DNA of 64,000 nucleotides, taken from contig CM053327.1 of NCBI GenBank assembly GCA_028583605.1, positions 1,860,001-1,924,000 of the forward strand, written 5' to 3'. The translations under genes and the position numbers were made by a program. Of this stretch, positions 1 to 10,678 are shown piece after piece. Below the pieces are notes generated by a model. The model searched no databases. It was not told the origin of the DNA and saw only the letters and a program-made list of their open reading frames with translations. Position 1 is the first letter of the stretch. Each line of letters begins with the position of its first letter. The DNA comes from Dastarcus helophoroides. Lineage: Eukaryota; Arthropoda; Insecta; Coleoptera; Bothrideridae.

Positions 1-359
1 AAAGTACTTTGTTTGCAAAATAGCTTGCGCGAAAGCGAAGAAAATAAAAAAGGTTTAAATGAAATTGAATACCATTTAAATAATATATTGACATTTCAGA
101 ATTTGAAATATCTGGACCGCAAAAAAAATCTATTGAGATAAACCCTTAATATCCATTTCTCTAGATGACAGTGCGACTAAAATATATATTTTTGTTAAAA
201 GAAAAGTTTTTTAGGGGCGTTAAGCGATTTTTGATAGGGATAAAACTTACGACTTCGCGTAACCATTACGCAAATTTGAGTTAAGAACATGCAGAATTAT
301 GGAGCTGTTAGCTGATATGTCACTCGATCGCATTCACTATTGTCGCGGTCCCTATTTCC
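1..359. other. AT-rich stretch, no gene seen
   Basis: No convincing coding region, RNA or repeat structure is visible. The composition is more mixed than in the tract that follows, with several CG dinucleotides around 225-350. Confidence 0.4.
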
Positions 360-890
360 TTTTACTTTCATTTTTTAATTTCGCTTTTTTTTATAAAATT
401 TCGAGTTTTTTCAAAATTCTTACTTACTTCAAAATTTTGATTTTATTTTGAAAACTTCCATGTCCGCTTTTTTTGTAACTTATCTCAACGAAAAGTTCGA
501 TTTTTTAAAAATTTGACTTTTAAACATTTTAATTTTATTCCATTTCAAATTTTTAAAATTTCGACTTTTTTGAAAATGTCTAATTTTTTTGAACGAATTT
601 TTCCAAAATATCCATTTCATTTGAAAATTTCGAATTTCTTATCAAAATTCGTCTTTTTTAAAATTTCGGCTTTTATTTTTTTTTTATACAACTATCCAAA
701 AATTTCGACCTTATTTTCAAAATTTTAACCTTTTTCAAAATTTCGACCTTTTTCATAATTTTCCTCTTTCGAAAATTTTTTACTTTTATGAAAGCTTGAA
801 AATGAACAAGTCTGAAGTTTGCATTTTTCCAAAGTTTAGCTTTTATTTAAGAAAATAATTATTTTATTTAGATGTTATTTCAATTTCAAA
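360..890. repeat. T-rich degenerate short-motif tract
   Basis: The + strand consists of imperfect reiterations of a ~20-base motif close to TTTTTCAAAATTTCGACTT. Open frames here translate to runs of Phe, Lys, Ile, Ser and Asn and are products of the repeat, not genes. The same motif builds most of the AT-rich tracts in this window. Confidence 0.7.
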
Positions 891-904
891 AATTTAGATG
901 TCTC

Positions 905-3842
905 GTATAAGAAACCAACGACCAAGAGACTAGGGCCCTTAGTCTGCGTCTCCCAGTTGAACATAGAAGGAATCAGCAGATCCAAATGCAACTATTTCAC
1001 AAAATTTCTGCTTGACGAAAATATCTACGTTATGCTACTTCAGGAAAACTATGCCATCTTGGAAGCCGACCTCAAGAGGTGGGGGTAGAATAGAATGTTT
1101 TCAACTAGTGGGAGTTACTTACCACCAGTCGTATGGAGTCGCTACATACGTCCGCAACAACATCGAGAATGCCCAATTCCTCTCTGCCACATCCGAAAAT
1201 GACATATATGTGGTAAATATAAGGGTGAACATCATAAATATATACAAACCTCCAAATCAACAATGGCCTGACGAAGTCCTCCCTAGTCTTGAACACCCAA
1301 CGCTAAATGCTGGGGATTTTAACAGCTACCATGAGATGTGATGATATGCCCAAAACAACGAATGTGGCGAAACACTTTTGGACTGGGCCAAGGGAAACAA
1401 CATATACCTTGCATTTAATGCTAAAGAATGGGGAACATTTCACACGGCCGCATGGAGAAGAGATTACAATTTGGATCTGTGTTTCGTAACCACTAACAAA
1501 GGCAAACCACTGCCACCCAAAGAATTTTCGTTGCCAACTTTCCACATGGCCAGCACAGGGCAATCTTACTGAATGTCGGCCTCCAAATACCCATAATTAG
1601 GGTCTATTCCCCGACCCAGATGGAGCCTCCAGAAAGCTGTCTGGTGAGGCTATCGCGCCGACCTAGATAAAGTACATCCGATTCATTCCCCCCTACGGGG
1701 AAATTACCATCGATTTAAAAAATCAGTTATCACTACGGCCAAAAAGCACGTCTCCAGATGCTTTAGAAGGGAGTACATCCCATGATGGAACCACCACGGC
1801 GAGCAACTCTATGAGGACTTCGCCGAAAGTGGAGACCCAGAAATCGCCGATGACCTATTACACAGTCTCGATTCCGCTAGAAGACAACAATTAAACAGAC
1901 ACCGTGGAATAGATGAACTTCACCCGATAAAGACACGGAGCTTCCCGCGTAAACTTATCAGTGAAAAGAAATTCCCCCAATTGTAAAAATCTAAAGCCCC
2001 GTCTGATAAACAGCATACCATGGATGTCAAGAGAGAGCTGACAACGTTAAAAATTACCTCTCATATAGAATTTGATCTCGCCAGGCCATTCTCTGAGGTA
2101 AAAGTACTACCGCAATAAAAGACATGAGACCAGGGAAAGCCCCAGGATTTGATATAGTCCACCAAAAGTTTACTATGCTGGGAAAAACAAGGTAAAATGG
2201 CTGTCAAAATTATTTTTGAACAAATGGGAAACTGGCCATCCCCCAAAAAAGTTCAAAAAAGCCAAGATTATAGCCTAACTGAAACCGGGAAAACCAGCAC
2301 ACGAGCCCCTAAGCTACAGACCAATAGCTCTTCTTAACAGCACATATAAACTACTCAAGCGCTTACTATATAGCAGAACCTGCAACTCCATCTTGGAGCA
2401 CATCCCAGTTAAGCAAGAAGAATTCCGACCACAGTTGCTACGATCAGGTACTAGCATTAACATCATACATAGAGGCCAGCTTCCTACGACACTGTCTGGA
2501 GGAAGGGGTTAGTCTGCTAGCTGTTAAGGGTTATACCTTGTCAAGCAACGACCCGCTTAATACAAAATATACTTGGCAATAGATGTTTCCGAGTGATTAT
2601 GGATGAAAAGATCAACAAGACCATGTTTCTCAACAATGGCCTACCACAAGGCACAGTTCTGGCCCCACTGTTATTCATTCTGTATATATCCGACATACCA
2701 ACCACAGAGGATAAAAAATACTATTACGCAAATGCCCTGATCATGAAACAAAAAACCCTTGCCCAAACAGAAATAACCATCAATAATGACCTCCAAATAC
2801 TACACACATACTTAAAAAATGAAGACTTAACCCTAACCCAGCTAAAACCCAGACATCAACAACAAACCGGCAAACGCTCAAATAAATGTCCAATTCGGAG
2901 ATACCTTTTTAAACCACAATATGTACCCCAATTACTTTTGGGTCACACTGGAGCGTACACTCACGTATCGGAAGCACTTGGAAAATACCGCCGCATAAAT
3001 AGGAATTCGAAACAACATAATCCAGAAACCCTGCGGAACGCTGAGACTCTGCGTATCTCCTCCCTCGTCCTAGTGTTCTCCGCCGTCGAGTACTGTGCTC
3101 CGGTGTGGATCGGTAGCCTCTATACCAAACTAATTCACAGACAATTAAATGACACAAAAGGGATAATCTCTGAAACAATTAAAACCACACCATTACACTG
3201 GCTAGCGTTATTAAGTAACCTGATGCCCCCCGAACTCCGTAGAAAAGACGCGCTAATGCGCGAATACAAAAAGATCGCAGCCAACCCAGTTCCCCCAATC
3301 CACGATGACATACCGCTCATGATGCGTGACAGACTTAGGTCTAGAAAGCCTCCATTACGCACGGCCGGACAGCTATCGAGAGGCGGTTTTAACTCAAAAA
3401 CCTAGTGGACTCAGGATTGGATTTCCAATACTAATGAGCCTCAACGCAGATGGTTCGGAAGCTACAACTGCAATATCCCAGATATGGACCTAAACCGCAG
3501 AATCTGATCGGCATTGAATAGAGTGCGCACAGGTCATGGCAAAAAATATCTCCAAAATGTAACTGTGTTGCGCCGAGGCAGACCTACAGCGAGTGCCCTC
3601 AACGCATTTACACAGGGAGACTGGCTTGACTTCCTGAAGGCAGAAAAACCGACGTTGAAATGTATTGCATGACTTGACATCGACCTATAAAGCAGACCTA
3701 CTGTCTACCAGCGATAATAATATATAATAGTTTAATATTCGACTTCCAGAATGGTAAAATTGTACAATGTGTCCTATACTCACCTATTTATATTTTATCT
3801 ATGTTGCATGCGCACCATACTCTAAATAAATAAAATAAATAG
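905..3842 (+). mobile_element. Jockey/CR1-group non-LTR retrotransposon, degenerate near-full-length ORF2
   Basis: This is a dead LINE encoding an AP-type endonuclease and a reverse transcriptase for target-primed retrotransposition. Endonuclease pieces in shifting frames start near 950 (LNIEGISRSKCNYF, MLLQE), continue as YGVATYVRNN and AGDFNS at 1130-1330, and end with AWRRDYNLDLCF near 1455-1490. The linker (GDPEIADDLLHSLDSARR, ~1835-1885) and RT motifs (GKAPGFD near 2130, LPQGTVLAPLLFILYISD near 2640) follow. The thumb region (VEYCAPVW...LNDTKGI) and the LDIDL ending near 3675-3690 are those of insect Jockey-type elements. The catalytic YADD box reads YANA near 2725. Stops and frameshifts interrupt every domain. 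The 3' end is a short AAATAA-type tail at about 3822-3842. No RNase H domain or target duplication was found. Confidence 0.9.
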
Positions 3843-5560
3843 ATTTTTACAATTTTTATTATTTTTAAAATTTCATATTTTATTGGAAGTTTCAACTTTT
3901 CTAAAGTATCGAAATTACTTTAAAAAGTTTGTCATTTTTTCAAAATGCTTGATTTTTTTGAAAGGGTTATCTTTTCCAAAAATGTTTATATTATCTCCTC
4001 AAAATCTAGAGATTATTTATCAAAAGTTTGTATATTTTTTTGAAATGCTATTTTTTTAGGAAAATTTCTAAATTTCTCGAAACTGCATATTTCAAAATTT
4101 TCACTTTTATAAAAATTTCAACTTTCTTTAAAATTTCGACTTTATGGGCGACATTTTAATAAAAACCTAACACTTTCTTAAATTTTGGATTATTTTACAA
4201 GAATTTGGAATTTTTTGAACATGTCCTTACTTTTTTATTTTTTTTTAATTTCGAAAATGTCAAGTTTTTTTCTTCAAAACATCAATTTTTTTCAACATTC
4301 GACTTTTTTTTGAAAATCTTGAAACTCCGACATTTTTTAAATTCTAATTTCCTTTAATGTAAAATTTTGACTTTTTACAAAAATTTAAACTTTTAACTTT
4401 TTCTCAAGGACCTTAACTAACCGAAATTTGAAATTTCTGATATTTTTGACTTTTCTTCGAATTCGAGCTGTTCTAAAATTTGAGTGTTCGGGAGATTTCT
4501 TTGAAAATTCTTACATTTTTCAAATCTCGAGATTTTTTAAAATTTCGAATATTCTTGAAATGCAGACTAATTTCAAAAACGCCTTTAACATTTTTTTACA
4601 AACTGTAACTTGCTCAGAAAGTTGGAAATGTTGACTTTTTCCTCGAAATAGGCCTTCTCCATGAAATTTTGCCGTTTTCTTAGTTATCAAGAAATAATAA
4701 TCGGGACAAAAATACTTTTGGGAAATTTTGAGAAAGAGATTTCTTGTACATTCAGTTTTATAACTGAAATTAAAATATTATGTTAAAATTGGAATAGAGA
4801 AGTAAAAATTTCAAGAAGGGTTTTCGAAAATTGAGATTTTTTTTCAAAATTTGACGATTTGTCTAAGAACTGCGTCATCTTTGGAAATATTTTGCAATTT
4901 TTTCGAATTTTTAACATTTTTCGAGTTTTTCCAATGGGATGAAGTTCATTGTAAATTTGATTTTGTAAAAATTTCGATTTTACCAAAACGGGTTCTTTTT
5001 CTCGAAATTTTTTTTTTAATATTCGGATATTTTTTTAAATTTATTTTTTTTTATTTGGCTTTCCGGAAATTTAATGCTTCTTAAAGTTTCTCTTTACCTC
5101 GAAATTATACTTTGTAATTAAAAATGCGATTTTTCTGAACAATTTTACTTCAAAATGGAACGTTTTCTCAGAATTTCTACTTTTTTTTTCAGAATTCAGT
5201 AATTGCAATTAGATCGACATCTTGGTAAAAATCCAAATATTATGAGACTAACTTCGAGAAATAGATTTGTTGTGAATTTCAAGATAATGAAAAAATTGTC
5301 AAAATTTTGCGAGAAATAATTTTGGGGACTGAATATTTTTCTCTTAATCTGACTTGCAATTAGTTCGACAATTACCACTTTTTTGACAAAATTCGAATTT
5401 TTGAAAATTTACACTTTTTTTAATTTTGATATTTTTCGAAGCTCTCGGAAAGGTTCGGTTTTTATTTTAGATTGGATGTTCTGACGGTTTTCCCAAAATT
5501 AAACTCTATTTCTAAATTTTAAATTTAATATGAAAAGATTCTCCAGTTGATGCAATTAAG
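3843..5560. repeat. T-rich degenerate short-motif tract
   Basis: It begins right after the LINE tail. The + strand repeats blocks such as AAAATTTCGACTTT and TTTTTCAAAATTT with frequent substitutions and length changes. No gene is supported. Confidence 0.65.
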
Positions 5561-6339
5561 TGAAAATATATATAGACTCAGGTGAAAGTTTCTTCGGTTT
5601 TCTTTTTTTGATCAATTTTTTATAATGAATGTTGTCTCCCCACCCTGAACGAAATCCTGCCTACTGCCCAGAGAAAAAAGTGCATAAAATTAGAAGAAAT
5701 GAAACCGTTACTCCACATCCACACTTAAAGATGTAATAATAACATTTTTACTTATTTTATTTTTAAAATTTGAAGGTTATACTCGAAAGATTTTTCGACA
5801 TACATTTATTTTTAAATTTTCATTTGTTATTAATTTTTTCTGTTTAAAGTCAAAATGTTTGCTTTTTATTTAAAAAATGTTTTTATATTCGTCTTCAGAC
5901 TGTTTTTTCTATAAATTTCGTCATTTAAATTCAAATTATTTCTTAATAAAATATAACTGGATGAATTGAAATTTTTTACAAAAAAGTTCAAATTGCCAAA
6001 TTTTAAATAGAAGCGTCGTTTTCAATCTTTTAATTTCAACTTCAATATCGAAATTTTAACTTCGTCTTTGATCAGGAAACGGAGCTACTCCTAAAAGTTG
6101 GAGATTTACTTTTAATGTCGATATTTCGAAAAAAACTAAAGTTTTGTAAAAACAAAATTGATATTTATCTTAAATTTTAATGTCAAAATATATAGAGTTA
6201 AAAGAAATCGAAACTTTGACTTTAAATTTAATGTGTTAAACTCTTTTGTTATTAAGAGTTTAATTTAGAAATTCCAAATTTAGGAATTATTTGAAGGCAC
6301 ATGCAATTTGTCGAAGCTTATTTCTTTTAATGTTTACTG
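5561..6339. other. AT-rich stretch, no gene seen
   Basis: Mixed AT-rich DNA in which the short T-rich motif fades. I see no coding signal, tRNA or paired repeat. Confidence 0.4.
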
Positions 6340-7060
6340 TTTTTCTAATTACTGGACCCTTGAAAACGGCCACAAGATCCCATCAATCAAACAATGATTA
6401 TTAATTATTGCTATATCTAGTTAGACAAAGGCGGCATCTGCCCTCCCCCGCCACTAAATGCGCGTCTGTGTAATTGTCGATTCCAAATCAGAGCAATTGA
6501 ATTTGTGGTATATGCTTCGCTTTGTTTAAATCCCTTCAACGGTCAAAAAGTCTCTGGAGTTAAAGGCCTCCCCGGATTGTTGGCTTTTCGCTTATTTCAG
6601 TTATATCTGTAAAAGTTGCATGCATGGAACACTTTCGGAATCTTTTAGCTTTCATAAATATCAATCGCGGTTAGGCGTTATCGAAGGCGGCTAATGCGCG
6701 TATTAAAGTCACGTAGTAAAAGTTGGATGAAATGTTCTGTTTCGATTTGGGACTCGTGCAAATCCCTCACAATCTTGGAGATCTCTTGCAATCCAATATG
6801 GGAACAGTTGATCCCTGAGTTGAACAAAGCCAATATCTGCGCGCTTCCTCCCCATTCTATTTATTCAAACACCAGAGGTGCGAAGTTTTTTGTTGAATGG
6901 CTATTTTGTAAACAAATTACTCTTCAGATAAAAGTTTTACGCAAATCCCTTTATCACGGCCAATGAATAATGCAAAACACTTTCTTGGGCTACAATAGGC
7001 GCCGCTTTTAACATCATCAATCATCACTTCCTTATGCTTGTTGCAATTTCTATTTTTCGC
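6340..7060. other. Compositionally normal island, possible conserved non-coding DNA
   Basis: The GC content is visibly higher than in the neighbouring tracts and the sequence has no short-motif repetition. A 90-codon frame at 6694-6966 (+) resembles no family I know and lacks a supporting partner exon. AT-rich homeodomain-type words such as ATTAATTATT occur near 6400. It could be an unrecognised exon, a regulatory element or an old transposon. Confidence 0.25.
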
Positions 7061-8089
7061 AAATACAAATTGCACATAAACACGTGATGGAAGTGTAAGA
7101 TTTTTCTTTTACCCATTACATACTTTGGATATATTTTAATGGATGTTTTTATAGGATATATCTTAATAGAATTTTTTAAAGGTTCTCTTTTACTTCATTC
7201 AACTCTCCAATCTTGTAAGTTACTATTTTTTTTTATACCGGATATTGAAAAATTTCTTATTTCTCCAGCAGAAATTACGATCGTTGCGGATTGTTTGCAA
7301 TTAAACTCACAGAATAATTTCTAAAATATAATCGGAGAGTTCGTTATTTTAATTTCCCCTTTAATTGTTCTTCCGGATTTTTTTTAGCAATAGCTGTATA
7401 CCTAGATATTTTAATTAATAAATTAAAATAATGTAATGATTGACTTCATAAATGATACCAATAACTAGGAACAAGTGAGCCAAACTAACTGCATAAATAC
7501 GTCGCCTACTGAGAAAAATTTCAGGTATATAGAGATTAGAGATTTTCATAATTTAAAAATATGTTTTAAATTTTGACTCTTTACAAAATGTATTGTAAAA
7601 ATTAATTTATAGTTAAAACATGGTGCATATTTTAATACAAAGAAATAGCGAACACCGCGTTTTTGAGTTTATTCATAAAATCACAAGTTTTTAAACGAAA
7701 TACCTTATATATATATTTTATGTTTTTATAAAACACTAGCATTGCTTGCGGTCGAAATTCGACTCATACCAAATGCATATTTAAATGAAAATCTTTAATA
7801 GTTATCTTGACTATTTGAGGAAAGAAGTGGAAATATGAAAAAGTTGACTCGTTAAAAATCTTATTTTTTTCTCAAAATTTCGACTTTTTTTCGAGACGTT
7901 TTTTTGGATATTGTAAATTTTATTTGTTGAAACCAATAAGTTTGATTTGGAGAAATTGTACTTTCACAGGGAACTTTTGAAATGCAGCCCCATAATATTT
8001 TTTTATTTAAATCAAACAAAAAACTTTCGATTATGAATTGAATGATCAATGAAAAGTTACGTGTAAGCTTAAAGTAAAACTGTCAACAC
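7061..8089. other. AT-rich stretch, no gene seen
   Basis: No gene or paired repeat is visible. A few copies of the T-rich motif occur near 7860-7900. The short frames at 7139-7324 (+) and 7861-8049 (-) show no recognisable domain. Confidence 0.4.
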
Positions 8090-9890
8090 ATATGTAGCAA
8101 TCATTTCAAAATTTTTATTAAAATATTTAATACTTGTAATATCGTATAACACAAAATCTCGAGGTATATGTCAAAATTATGACCCCTTTTAGGTGTTTTC
8201 AAATTTGACCTTTTTTCTCAAATTCTGGCTTTGAATTAGATATTTTGACTTTTTCTCATATATTCGACAATAGTTTTTACATTTATATTTTCTTTAAACA
8301 ACTTTATTCCTAAAATTACGAAAATAATAAAAAGTTGAAACGTAAAATATAATTTTTTTCAAAAAAAAATCACGAAATACTTTTTAATTTAATTTTGTCT
8401 ATCATTCTCAAAAATTTGGGAGTTTTTTTAAATCAAAATTTAAACTTTTTCTCGAAATAAAAGTTAAAACTGTTAGTTTTTACATGTTTATCTAAAATTT
8501 TGATTTTAATAGCAACATATAGACTTTTTCCCGAAATTTTATAAGCAGTCTTTTGTTATTTGTATTTTAGTTTCTAAATCATTCATGAAATGTTAAGATT
8601 CTTTATTTATGTATTAGTAGCATCGCTTGTGGTTAAAATTCGACCAAAACCAAATACATGTTTGAATATTTCGACTTTTGATTCGATGTTTTTGAAACTT
8701 CATTCTTTTTAAACTGACTTGAATATTTCGATTTTTTTGAAAATACTGACACTTCTATTGAAAATTCCAAATTTTAGTTTCAGTTTTTCATAATTTCCAC
8801 TTTTCTGAATATAACTTTTTCTCAAATTTTTTATTATTTTAAAAATTTTGATCTTTAATTTCAATTATCGAAAATTTTAATTTTTGAAAAACTTCACTTT
8901 GGAAATTTCGGTTTTATTAAAAATTTTTACTTCTATTTTTTGTGTAGTTTTTTTGAAACTTCTTCTTCAAATCTCTTTCTACTTTTTTCAATATTTTAAC
9001 TTTTCAAAAAATTGTTCTTTTTAAAAAATTTAATAAAGATGTTTACTTATTTTTTCAATTTCTATATTTTTTGAAGTTTGAATATATGGTTCGAATAATT
9101 CCCAATTTTGACCTTTGTTGGGATTTGAGTATTTTAAACATTTCAAATTTTGTTCGGAATATTTATTTTCCTACTTTACTTTTTACGGAAATTTCGTCCG
9201 TTATTAGATTATTGATTTTATCGTGAAATCTTGACTTTAAATATTTCAGGATTTTTTTAGTAATTTCCACTTTTTTTTTTAATTTCGGACGATATTCAAA
9301 AATTTGATTTATTCTCTCAGTTTTTGCTTTACTTAAAAATTTTAATTTTTCAAAAATTTTAACTTTTTAGAAACTTTTACCCTTATTAAAATATTTACTC
9401 TTTGTAGAATTTTTTAATTTTTAAAATTTTAAATTTTTCAAAACTTAATTTTTTTTCAGAATTTTTGAATTTCTTACTCAAAATTTTCATTTTTTTTCTT
9501 CAAAATGTCATATTTCTCTACAAATTGTGAAATTTCTTTCTCGGTAAGTTTATGCATTTTTTTTATTTTTTCAATATGCCGACTTTCAAAATTTTGTTCT
9601 TTTTCACAATTTTGACCTTTATCAAAATTTCCAACCATTTTTTAAATTTTCGATGATTTCTCAAAGTTTCTGACTTTTTTTGAAGGTTATAACTTATTTT
9701 CAGGATCTCCACTTTTGCTCTAAATATCTAATAATTTTGTTAAGTTTGTCCATCTTTGATCTCAACAATTTTAAATTTTTTTTCCAGATTTCCATTCTTT
9801 TTTGAAGTTTTTAGGTTAATCTCGAAAATGGTAAGAATTTTAAAATGTAAACGCAGAATTTTGAGAAAAAAAAAATGAAAATTTCGAGAA
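8090..9890. repeat. T-rich degenerate short-motif tract
   Basis: Long stretches of TTTTT, AAAATTT and CGACTTT blocks run on the + strand, as at 360-890. The few purine runs near 9850-9890 read as the same motif on the other strand. Confidence 0.65.
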
Positions 9891-10441
9891 AAAACTCGAC
9901 ATTTATAAAAAGGCTATCAAACTTGTTTTTAGTTTGTTTTTTTTTCATGAATACCAGATAATCAAGAGTTATAAAAAAGGTTCTAAATTTTTACCAAGTT
10001 AATAGAACATTAAAAATTTCAACAGAAGCGATACTCAACTGAACGAAAAGCCGCATGCAACGCTCAGACCCACATTTGCCCACCCTTGACATAGACCGAT
10101 ATGGAAAAACGTTGTGTAAAAATTTTTAATTATTGAATGCTGATTTAGCCTTATGCTTTCCTCTTTAAGGTGCGGTTGCCTCTTTGCATTATAGCTAGGC
10201 ACGTCCCTGAATTTTCAACTTAGAAAAGATCTTTTAATGAATAATTTCGACTCTTCCTTTTAATTTAAAAATTTTTTTAATTTGAATTTACTAAAACATA
10301 CTTTGAAATTTTTTTTTAATTTTAGTATTTTTACTTTCTCTCAAATAATTGGTAATTTTTTTTTTGAAAATTTTACTTAAATATTTTCACTTCTTTGGAA
10401 TGTCAGCCCTTGAAAATTCAACTGATCTTAAAAAACTTCAC
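9891..10441. other. AT-rich spacer, no gene seen
   Basis: It contains a short more balanced segment (10030-10210) and more T-rich motif. Nothing codable or structured was recognised. Confidence 0.35.
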
Positions 10442-10499
10442 AAAAATTGAAATACAGAACTTGTCCCCTGAAACCAAGAAAGATAAAAACACAACAAAG

Positions 10500-10547
10500 G
10501 TTGCTCTACCCGTTTCGACAGCCAAGTTGTCATCTTCAGAGAGAAAC
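10500..10547 (-). ncRNA. Candidate hammerhead-like ribozyme, left arm
   Basis: On the minus strand the order is stem I strand CTCT, core CTGAAGA, one extra T, stem II GACA closed by ACTTGGC and paired to TGTC, then GAAAC, a tiny stem III, and GAG returning to stem I. The order and conserved boxes fit a type I hammerhead (CUGANGA, stem II, GAAA). The extra T before stem II is not in the textbook consensus, and one T seen in the other arm is missing at the cleavage side. Activity is therefore doubtful. Confidence 0.45.
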
Positions 10548-10591
10548 TCAGTTAAGATGACAACTTGGCTGTCGAAACGCGTTAGAGCAAC
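10547..10591 (+). ncRNA. Candidate hammerhead-like ribozyme, right arm, core mutated
   Basis: This mirrors the left-arm structure with stem II GACA/TGTC, GAAA, stem III CGCG, TT at the cleavage position, then AGAG. The CTGAAGA box reads GTTAAGA here, because the palindrome centre has altered it, so this copy should be inactive. It does show the ancestral cleavage-side sequence. Confidence 0.4.
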
Positions 10592-10678
10592 CTTTGTTGT
10601 GTTTTTATCTTTCTTGGTTTCAGGAAACAAGTTCTGTATTTCAATATTTGAAGATAACCAAGGACCAAGTCCGTTCCA

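Larger units (their letters stand above)
10442..10678. mobile_element. Palindromic (foldback) element with hammerhead-like arms
   Basis: Two ~95-bp arms (about 10442-10536 and 10553-10650) are near-perfect inverted repeats around a centre of under 20 bp. For example, CTGAAACCAAGAAAGATAAA in the left arm is mirrored in the right arm. Because of this, both strands encode nearly the same short peptide. A relic at 24132-24262 and a single arm at 30801-30905 share the arm sequence. The 24 kb relic also shares an outer word (GGTCCTTGGT) with the right outer flank at 10651-10678, read on the opposite strand. It is most likely two inverted termini of a small retroelement. Confidence 0.75.
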
